From: Talpa occidentalis
Lineage: Eukaryota > Chordata > Mammalia > Eulipotyphla > Talpidae
Direction: 5' to 3'
Assembly: GCF_014898055.3 (NCBI RefSeq)
Contig: NW_023601104.1
Coordinates: 71,407,106 to 71,471,105 of the forward strand
Length of the DNA: 64,000 nucleotides
Shown: positions 56,433 to 64,000 of the stretch, piece by piece
Numbering within the stretch: the first letter of the stretch is position 1
Layout: every line of letters starts with the position of its first letter
Notes under the pieces: generated by a model
Database searches by the model: none
Told to the model about the DNA's origin: nothing
What the model saw: the letters and a program-made list of their open reading frames with translations, nothing else
Made by a program: the position numbers and the translations under genes

Positions 56433-57005
56433 AAGAACACAAAGATATGTGTTAGCAACTAAGACTACTTCTGAACCTTCCACCACCTTAGATGAGACGT
56501 TTACAGTTGTCTTTCCTGAGATCAATTTCCATTTCATGCCTTCAAAATTATAATGGGTCTTGTAGCCAAAGGAAGAAAGTCATAGCAATTTATGGTTTTT
56601 GTGTCTCACATATGACCACCAAATATTTTTCCTGCTCAGTTTACAAATTGTTAAATAGCTCCATTGTTACATAAACCATTTGGTAGTCTTAAAACTGTGT
56701 GTCAGTAGAACATGAGAGAGTGAGTGGTGGACAAGGAGGAATACAGGTTTGTAGGGCATTGACCATCAGATAACCTCGTGATCTGAGCATGTCCATTCAC
56801 AGCAGAGAGACCCGTGAGCACAGAGGAAATAAAAGGGGCCAAAATAGTGCCCCTGGGTATGAATCTAATTTAAGACCTGAATTTGCCTCTGAGCTGATAT
56901 GTTTGTAATATTCATTGTCTTTGACAACAGCAACAGAAATTCATGTTCATCAGGCTGTAATTTAAAGACAGCATTTCAGGGTACATTGTCCCATGCAGAT
57001 TCAAT
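56433..57005. other. Intron 22, middle
   Basis: No gene or confident repeat. Confidence 0.5.
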
Positions 57006-57022
57006 TCCTATAGCACTGTTTT

Positions 57023-57124
57023 TTTTTTTTTTTTTTTTTTCTTCCAGGTTTTTATTTTTTTTTATTTTTATTTTTTTTTAATAAATTTTATTGTTATATT
57101 CCCCATACAATTGCAGCCCCCCCA
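57023..57124 (-). mobile_element. Ultra-short L1 stub (about 102 bp)
   Basis: Only the last ~45 bp of the L1 3' UTR (ttattgttatattccccata...cagccccccc) plus a long poly(T). The TSD TCCTATAGCACTGTTTT is exact (57006-57022 and 57125-57141). The sequence agrees with the 3' end of the L1 at 31281. Confidence 0.92.
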
Positions 57125-57393
57125 TCCTATAGCACTGTTTTAAAGATCTTTATGTGATGTGAGCTGACTCCCAACTTTTAAGAATATTTTTTTATGCTTC
57201 AGGAAAAGTGACCCCATTGGAAACCTATGATTTATTTAGCCAAAACAATAGGTGAAGAATAGGGGAAAGGTGGGAAAATAAGGACTGCAATTTTATTGTC
57301 TGTTAAACTGAGTCTTGTATAAGAGATCAACAGGATTCTGGTTATGAAGGTAGAAAATCTCTTCCTTTGCTAATCAAGTGATTACTGTGTTAG

Positions 57394-57498
57394 AATGGAA
57401 ATAAAAAAGCAGAGCCATCATCTTGGCCTTTACTCTGGAAGCATGACAAGGACTTGGAGGAAGACAGAGTGTCCTCATCATCTGGAACAATCATTCAG
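57394..57498 (+). CDS. SYNE2: SYNE2 local exon 23 (Ser-rich linker exon)
   Basis: A 105-nt symmetric exon (residues 2040-2074). It reads NGNKKAEPSSWPLLWKHDKD then LEEDRVSSSSGTIIQ. The acceptor is attactgtgttag and the donor CAG|gtaatc. It has no heptads: a Pro/Ser/Trp piece, an acidic piece and a Ser4 run. Against human as recalled, the KAEPSPQSW region looks two residues shorter here, which fits a disordered, indel-tolerant linker. Confidence 0.9.
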
Positions 57499-58389
57499 GT
57501 AATCTGGTGTAACACACCTGCTTGGGGGTGGGAGATGTAAGAGACAGAAAATCCAAGAAAAGACTTCACTGTTTGAAAGAATGCTTCAGGAGGAAACCTG
57601 CTTGGGTTGGAATGTTTTAAAGCTTTTCACCTTTACTTCTGCATAAATACAGCCAAGTACTTGCTGCTTATTTGCATTTCTGTTATGCACTCAGCACATC
57701 ATATGAGTATTCCCAGAGGAAAGCTGCATATACGAGAGTCCAAAATTTGATAAAACAGATAACTGAAAGGGCACAAAAGCTCAGCAGCACCTTTCAAAGC
57801 ATTTAGCGAGTCTTTCTTTGAGAATAGTGGGGGGAGGGGTCTCCCCATAATTCCTCTATTAAACAAAGTAGTGTGTAATGTAAATAAGTCCTCTTGATCG
57901 TTATGGCTTTCTAAAACTAGTCTCTCAAAGTGGAGGGCAAATACCCTCACTTTAGAAAATCATTATAAGCTGATAGGAACATGATGCTTTTCCTTGTCCC
58001 TGAACCATCTCTGCACCATCATATCCATATACCTCCCTGCACATGCCTCTGGTCAGGGCTAACCCTCCCCAGATTCCATGCCTGGAACTTTCCTTACTCA
58101 TTGGTACCAGCTCTGCTTGTAGCTGCATCTCCACCCTCTGACTCTTACAGGTACTTCTCTCTCCACCTCAGAAGTAGCTGGTGTCCCCTCCCATGGAGGC
58201 CCCTCCCACTTCCCCCTGCTCTCCAAAGGAACCACATGTCCAGCAGCCCAAACTCTCCCTCTTTTCATCTCCCTGGTTGGCCTTCTCTCCATATCTGCCT
58301 GTAAATTTCCTCCTTATCCACGAAAGTCAGTCTCGGCATCCACCTTCATACAGATGCAATAAAAAGAAGAAAGGGGGAACATTTTTTTC
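57499..58389. other. Intron 23, 5' part
   Basis: Contains a pyrimidine-rich stretch at 58010-58330 with proline-rich frames that I consider chance. No gene or repeat identified. Confidence 0.5.
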
Positions 58390-58845
58390 CTTCTGATGAG
58401 AAATTTTAGGATCGCTCTCTTAACAACTTTCCTGTATATCATACAGCAGTCTTAACTAATCACCATGCTATACACTGCATGCCTAGTATTTATTTCTCTT
58501 ATAACTGGAAGTTTGTGCCTTTTGACCACCTTCATGGAACCCCCAATACCCTCCCACCCTCAGCTAACCACCAGTAAGATCTCTTTTTTTCTGTAAGTTC
58601 AGGCTTTTGTGTATGTCTTTAGATTTCACATCTGAGACTATACAATATTTGTCATTCTCTGACTTATTTAGCATAATACCGTCAAGGTCTATCCATGTTG
58701 TCACAAATGGTGGGATATCCTCATTTTCTATGGATGAATAATATCCCATAATATGTGTGTGTGTACACACAGCTTCTTTATTCATTCAGTAACTTAGGTT
58801 GTTTCCATGTTTTAGTTAATGTAAATAATGCTGCGAAGGGATGCA
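58390..58845 (-). mobile_element. L1 3' UTR/ORF2 end, part A
   Basis: Reverse complement: "acaacttt", "catggaaccccc", "gtctatccatgttgtcacaa", "cagtaacttaggttgtttcc". It breaks near 58845 where a different block begins. Confidence 0.65.
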
Positions 58846-59788
58846 TGCATGCAGCTGAGGGGTACCCAGGGGCCCAAAACTTAAGGGGTACACACTCTGA
58901 ATGGGGGCCATCTGTGAGTACAGAGGCAAAGGAAGCACACTGTGGATGAGAAAGATATTTAATAGAATTGGTGAGCAGAGAGAGGAGAGGAGAAGAAAGA
59001 ATTTCAAATAATCACATTCCCAATACTTATTCCAAAACTTATCCATCCCCTTATGGGTAAATGCCCAACCAAACAGGCTTAGCCTAAAGCTGGGTGAGGC
59101 CCAAAAACTTGCCATAAATCTAAAGTATCTTCCGGTAGGGAACCACAGAAAAGGAGTTAGACAGGTCCCAGAAACTGGGACAGAAAGAGAGATCAAAATT
59201 CAAAATGGGGCCTCCCTGGTGGCACAAGGGGTTAAGACATAACCAATGAAGCTATCCACAGCCACTGCAGCAGAAATTTGATCCCCAGCCAGGGAGCTAC
59301 CCACATGGCACACAGACCTTTCCTGACTCACCCACTGCTCCCATTAGCAGTGTATTTCAGTCAGTCTGCCTGTTCTGTTCCCCACTCTGTCTCTGGTGAA
59401 TCCTCTCACCCCCCACATCTCTGGCCTGTACCCCAGTTCTTGTATGCATAACTAAATAAATCTTTAAAAAATCATAATTCAAAATGTACATGTAATCCAC
59501 CATGAAAGTCAAGAAAATGACTGCCATTTTTCTCTGCCAAAATGCTGAAGTCTCAGGAGCAGCTTTTCCATGTGTTTCTCCCAAAGTGTTTCCCTTACCC
59601 TCATTTGTTGCACCTCAATTTACATATCTACTTTGCTTCTTCCCAGCTGCCCCCATTTAGGAAGTCCAGTGCATGACTCACTGGGACTTGTAACTCAAGG
59701 AAGCTGTGTGTAAGGAGGGGCAAGGGAAACAGCTCCCATTCTCTGAGCTGTGGTATTCCTCCCCTTTACACGAAGATGTATCTCTAAC
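58846..59788. mobile_element. LTR-like block nested in L1, holding a SINE
   Basis: About 676 bp without its internal SINE (59208-59474), between two pieces of one L1. The L1 text resumes at 59789 (actatgaacgtgggg). I recognise neither the LTR family nor a clean target duplication, so the LTR call is inferred from size and nesting only. Confidence 0.4.
59208..59474 (+). mobile_element. tRNA-derived SINE, old subfamily (copy 14)
   Basis: Head gggcctccctggtggcacaa, tail gcataactaaataaatcttt. TSD AAATTCAAAATG (59196-59207) and TAATTCAAAATG (59475-59486). Confidence 0.88.
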
Positions 59789-59837
59789 ACTATGAACGTG
59801 GGGAATGCAATAGCTTTATGATTTAGCATTTTTCTTT
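59789..59837 (-). mobile_element. L1 piece, part B
   Basis: "actatgaacgtggggaatgc" continues the L1 ORF2 end of 58390-58845; it stops where a SINE fragment begins. Confidence 0.55.
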
Positions 59838-60029
59838 CTTTTTTTTTAAATTTATTTTATTTATTTTTGTGTAGAAGAACTGGGGTATAGACCAGAGGCT
59901 CGGAAGGTGAGAGGATTCACCAGAAACAGTGTGGTGATAAGAACAGGTGGATCTACTGAAATACACTACTGAGGGGAGCAGCAGATGAGACAGGAGAGGT
60001 CTGCTGGAATTACTACATCATGTGGGAGT
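59838..60029 (-). mobile_element. tRNA-derived SINE fragment (copy 15)
   Basis: Reverse-complement tail and body (ttattttatttatttttgtg, then ctactgaggggagcagcaga). The tRNA head is missing. L1 sequence follows directly. Confidence 0.75.
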
Positions 60030-60100
60030 TTTAATTTTTTGAGTATCCTCCACACTATTTTCTGTAGTGGCTGTACTGATTTAGCAGTTACAGTTTTCAG
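60030..60100 (-). mobile_element. L1 piece, part C
   Basis: "ttttttgagtatcctccaca" and "ctattttctgtagtggctgt" are the ORF2 text that follows part B in this L1. The three parts bracket the LTR-like block and the SINE fragment. Confidence 0.6.
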
Positions 60101-60114
60101 TAAAAGGAGCAGAA

Positions 60115-60265
60115 AAGGAACTAACAGTTTATTAGGCACCACTAAATATGTGTCATCTCGTTTAATAATCACAAATGAGTGAGGTAGGTCTTGTTACTAC
60201 TTTAAAGACAAAATGACTGAGGCTCAGGGAGTATCTATTACAAATCCATGCTTTTCCTGCCATGC
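60115..60265 (-). repeat. MIR fragment
   Basis: Reverse-complement MIR: "atgtgtcatctcgtttaata", "gtgaggtaggtcttgttact" and "aaatgactgaggctcaggga". Confidence 0.65.
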
Positions 60266-60279
60266 TATGTTATTTGCGT

Positions 60280-60775
60280 GTGTGTCCTTTTCACATTGTT
60301 TAACCTTGGTTAACTTTATAAGGAGGCATGCTGGATCAAAGTATATATCCATGTAAAATAAGATAGTCATCATGCAGCTCATGTTTGATTCCTACTAGGA
60401 GTACATACTCAAGTGCCTATTTCCCAATCCCATGCTGGTACTGGACATTTTCAATCATAGCCAAATTTAGCCAGTAGTTTAAATTGCATTTATATTCCAA
60501 GAAGAGTGAATGCCTCTTTAGATGTTTATTGCCTTTTGTATTCTTTCATGAATTGCTTATTTGTGCCATTTGACTGCTTTTCTACACGGGGGTTAATGTT
60601 TTCCTTATTGATATAAAAGTAATTAATATAGTAAAGATATGATATACGTATTTATTAAGGGTATATTTTGTAAGTAGTTATCCCAGTCTGTTATTTCTCT
60701 TTTAACTTAGATTATGGTTTCTGGCACACATTATTTTTTATGTTGTTCATACTAATATGCCTCTCATTTATTGCC
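60280..60775 (-). mobile_element. Old L1 fragment
   Basis: Reverse complement, diverged: "cctactaggagtacatact", "catgctggtactggacattt" and "cttatttgtgccatttgact". Limits approximate. Confidence 0.55.
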
Positions 60776-60844
60776 ATAGCTTGAAAATTCTTCTCAACTC
60801 CTAGATTAGAAAAAGATTCACTTATACTTCAAGAATTTTTATAG

Positions 60845-61118
60845 GGACCTCCCCGGTAGCTCAGTGGTTGAGCGCTGGGTTGCGAAGCTTCCCTCAGCCT
60901 CTGCAGCCCAGTTCAATCTCAGGCTGCTCCCCGGCCACCGGAGGAGGGTCCCACATGGCGCGCAGACCTCTCCTGCCGCCCGCTGCTCCCCTCAGCAGTG
61001 TACTTCAGTCTGCCTGCTCTGCTCCCCGCTCTGGCTCTGGTGAATTCTCTCACCCTCCCGCGCTTCTGACTGTACCCAGTGCTTGTATAAATAAATAAAA
61101 ATAAAATCTTAAAAAAAA
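60845..61118 (+). mobile_element. tRNA-derived SINE, young subfamily (copy 16)
   Basis: Head gggacctccccggtagctca, body identical in layout to copies 1-3, tail tgtataaataaataaaaataaaa. The TSD AAGAATTTTTATAG is exact (60831-60844 and 61119-61132), one of the cleanest insertions in the window. Confidence 0.93.
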
Positions 61119-61132
61119 AAGAATTTTTATAG

Positions 61133-61546
61133 TATAAATTTTACATATAAAAATTAGGTACAATGAGAATTCATTACTAAGAGTGAGTCAAGGATTTATT
61201 TATATCTTTCATGAAATGCCACTCTTCTCAAATTTAATTAATCTTTTCCCCATTACATGAAATATATCATTTAATTTTAATGCTCATAATAATCCACTTA
61301 AATATGTAATTTTTTATATTCCTTCTGTGTTTCTCATGAACTAGAGAGTTTTGGAGAATTTAAGTTTTTCAAATAAATCCAGACTTGAGGAAGTTCACTT
61401 TTCCCCCTAATGAATTTAGTTTTTCATCAGTGCACCTGATTTCTTTGACATTTTTATAAGCAAAGGGTGCTGTAAAAAGAGCTCATTCCAGAGGACTGAC
61501 TTGTAGGGCAGGACCTTTTCTGGATCTCTTATTCTTTTCTTTACAG
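61133..61546. other. Intron 23, 3' end
   Basis: Nothing classified. It ends with the acceptor attcttttctttacag. Confidence 0.5.
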
Positions 61547-61663
61547 GACTCAGTTGAGAAAATAAGCACATGTGACAGTTCCATGGCACAGCTTCTTGTA
61601 CCAGACTCACTAAACCCTGAGCCAGGCCCAGAGTCCTCCCTGAGTCCCAGCCCAGCAGAGCAG
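61547..61663 (+). CDS. SYNE2: SYNE2 local exon 24 (Ser/Pro linker exon)
   Basis: A 117-nt symmetric exon (residues 2075-2113), the last exon in the window. It reads DSVEKISTCDSSMAQLLVPD then SLNPEPGPESSLSPSPAEQ. The donor is CAG|gtaagt. It has no coiled coil, is rich in Ser and Pro, and continues the disordered linker of exons 22-23. The length of 39 residues agrees with the human segment I recall (KISTSDNSMAQILTPDSLN). The reading frame stays open to the donor. Confidence 0.9.
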
Positions 61664-64000
61664 GTAAGTCCCTGTCCCGAGCCAACTGCTCACACACCTG
61701 GACAGGTTTTTGCAATTCTTTGTATTCCAATCTAAGAGTTTTCTGTGAACTTTAACTTCTTCATATGTGCTGCCAAGCTGGAAAACTGAAAGCTGTGCCT
61801 TCAGAGACTTACCTAGAAAGCAAGCATGGCACAGAGCAATTAAAGATGCTTCACTCACTCACCATTTCTCAGGGTGAATTTGTCTTTCCATCAGCAATTA
61901 ATTCTTCTTCAATAGGTGTAAGTTATGGGGGCAATGAAAGTAGAGGACAGTTAATACTGATTAACTGCCATTACATCACATTTGTATTTGCTGTTTAATC
62001 CTCAGATTAAATAAGATAGGTTAATGCCAGAGGTTTACAAATGAGGAAATAAAAATTCAGGGAATAAAGTTACAGCTTGTAAATAGAATAAGGAATCAAA
62101 CCGGCATATTTCAATCTGCCTTCCTAATTTGAACATATAGTATAAAAGGTGTGAAAAATAAGGTGGGTTTGGCCTCACAAAATAAGCCAGGACCAGAGCA
62201 TCCAAGTGGCATGTCTGGGGTATGTGGTTCAAGTGTAGTTAGATATTGCATTTTAAGGCATTTTATAATGTGTGGGAGATGTGCAGGCTTGTAGAATTGA
62301 CTGTAAAATATGAAGGAGTACATTTAAAACATTGGTTTTCAGACAAACAGTATAGCTCCAGCCAGAAAATTAGCTTGCCTTTTAACTGCATCTTGTCACT
62401 TAGATCAGTGCTGTGTCGCACTGTGAAAATCAGTCAGCATGACATTCACTGAACTAACGTGGATAGCAGAGGGGTGGTGAGCTAACATCCATGTGGACTT
62501 GCAGACTCCCGGGCATGATCAAATCAGGAACCAAAGCCCAGTTCTACTTCTAGCTGTGTGGCCATGGGCAGTTTGAATCACCTCTCTAAGCCTTAGTGTA
62601 CTCATCTGACACTTGGAAGGACAGTGGGCTTGTGGCATGAAGTATTGATGTGGTCTTGTGGTCACACACAGCATGGCGGCTCCTATACAGCCCAGTAAAG
62701 GATGAGGTGTTACTAATTTACAGTTACGCTGTGAAGATGATGTAATTCTCTAACAAGAAATACGTGTGTGATACTTTTTAGTCCCTCCCCCCACCCCCGA
62801 AAGTGCACAGCCATAAAACGTTCGTTTAAATAATTCTCCTTTAGAATTTGGGGAGATCAATTAGAGCAGATATCAAGTAGGAGTGCTATTGTGGGGAAAA
62901 CTGTGGACTCAGAATTAAAAGATCACCAGGCTCTGTGGTCTTAGACAATAACTTATGTGTCAGTCTGAGCTTAGAAGCACAGTCTGAAATGGGAGGTTGT
63001 GAGCTGATTGAATGGTGTATGTGCTTGGGTTGCTTTAGCTAGAAAAAGAGGTGGGTGAACTGATTACTGGAAGATTCCCAGCCACCTTCAGCTATTGATG
63101 TTCCGTGGTTGTTAACATGCTTTTTTTTTTCCCCCTTTCATTCACCTTTGAATTCTTTTAGGTTCAAATGACTAGCAAATAAAGCCCAGAGCAGTTACCT
63201 AGCTTCCTTGTTTCCTTATTAATTCAGTGAGTTAGTAAGAAAGCAATGAAACTCGATATTGTTATTTTAAAAAATGTGTGTGGCATATGATAGGGGCACA
63301 AATAAGGCTTTAGAATAAATAAGGCAGATGGTAAATATGTTATTATAGATAAATTAATTAGTTAATATTAATAGATTATTGTTTCAGGTGACCAAAAAAA
63401 GCAGCTCTCATAATGTTTTCCACTAAGATAGAGCAATAGCTGGAAACTAGAAAACAAACTTGAGGCTGGTATCTGGCAGTAAAATCACACAACTGTTGCC
63501 TTTTTAAAAATCAGTATCAGAAAAGAAAATCAAGATGGGAATGCAACTGTGTATGGGAAGACTTCCTTAAAAATGTGATTCTTGATGAAAATTATAAAAA
63601 TGGACTGATGAATTCAGTGGGGAAATAGAAACAAATTTTGGGAGAAAAGAACAAATATGTGAAGCTAGTAGATGGCCCAGGGGGGCAAGTATGACCCAGT
63701 GATAGTTCTCCCAAGCCAGCTTTCATAATGCTCGTCAGCGTGTGAATATGGAGGGTGTTTTTAGACGCCGAGTGCTTTTGTTACCACTTGCCAGATTTGC
63801 TCACTTCTTTTGTACTGAAAGTTCTGCGTTTAAACAAAATACTACAAACATTGAGAAATGTGCATTTGAGTTGAGGTGGGGTATACACCCGTGAACAACT
63901 CCCGTTAGCAGTGCGTCCCTTGGCCTAAATTGTGACTTATTAGATGCTAATGTAGTTAGCACAGTATGATATGGAAAGCATTGCATTTCATCATAATCAG
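61664..64000. other. Intron 24 (continues beyond the window)
   Basis: No further SYNE2 exon found in 2.3 kb. MIR-like pieces lie at about 62000-62110 (reverse) and 62530-62640 (sense, "ctagctgtgtggccatgggc"). A strong acceptor-like tract ends at 63161 and is discussed as a finding. The rest is unclassified. Confidence 0.55.

Larger units (their letters stand above)
1..64000 (+). other. SYNE2: SYNE2 locus, internal part (24 exons, 2,113 codons)
   Basis: Nesprin-2 links the outer nuclear membrane to actin and, through KASH-SUN pairing, to the nuclear lamina. It is used in nuclear positioning and mechanotransduction. The window holds internal rod exons only. All 24 exons have AG acceptors and GT donors, the codon split across each phase-2 junction is completed correctly, and the joined 6,339 nt has no stop. 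Identity rests on recalled similarity to human nesprin-2 (for example the segments SHQEKLLLEGEKYLQ, EDPGQAQEWMDNLM-like and RLPQTGMKPLPVFQRTN). The paralogue SYNE1 is less likely because these segments match SYNE2 as I remember it. Exon numbers below are local to this window. Confidence 0.95.

Noticed and set aside
58010..58396. Proline-rich plus-strand frames
   Set aside because: They come from a pyrimidine-rich intron segment; no splice sites in frame with SYNE2 and no recognised protein.

Overview
This is eukaryotic, mammalian genomic DNA. Twenty-four exons on the + strand are joined by GT-AG introns and keep one open frame of 6,339 nt (2,113 codons). Recalled sequence similarity identifies them as the middle of the SYNE2 gene, which encodes nesprin-2. 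Nesprin-2 is the giant spectrin-repeat protein of the outer nuclear membrane: its N-terminal calponin-homology pair binds actin, and its C-terminal KASH segment binds SUN proteins across the nuclear envelope (the LINC complex). This window holds only rod sequence. The CH domains, the KASH segment, the promoter and the 3' end all lie outside it. No other gene, RNA gene or CRISPR array was found.

Layout. Exons 1-6 (1290-12885) lead to one exceptionally long exon of 2,101 nt (15217-17317). Exons 8-12 follow (19526-32581), separated by the longest intron (22920-29902). A run of short exons, 13-24, spans 35499-61663, and the sequence to 64000 is intron. Introns are phase 2 after exons 1, 6, 8 and 11 and phase 0 everywhere else, so the last 12 exons are each skippable without a frameshift. 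Exons 1-21 encode heptad-rich helical rod. Exons 22-24 change to an acidic, Ser/Pro-rich, probably disordered linker.

The introns are full of transposon history. Sixteen copies or fragments of one tRNA-derived SINE (about 250-270 bp, AATAAA tail) were found, many with clear target-site duplications (TSDs). An older and a younger subfamily differ in the tail. There are L1 copies of several ages, including a recent one 38 nt from a splice acceptor, a roughly 100-bp stub of the same subfamily, and a probable L1 3' transduction. Also present are a class II (ERVK-like) solo LTR and a MaLR solo LTR, each inserted in older L1s, an ERVL-type LTR, a MER1-type hAT element, MIR and L2 fragments, and microsatellites.

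Organism. MIR, L2, MER1 and MaLR elements indicate a placental mammal. The SINE is neither primate Alu nor rodent B1/B2, and it does not match the carnivore, ruminant or vespertilionid SINEs as I recall them. A laurasiatherian lineage fits best, possibly a bat or a less-studied order, but the species cannot be fixed from sequence alone.

I found no undescribed biological system here. The most interesting points are retrotransposon structures close to exons and the exon-phase architecture. All family assignments are by eye and memory; no alignment or database search was run.
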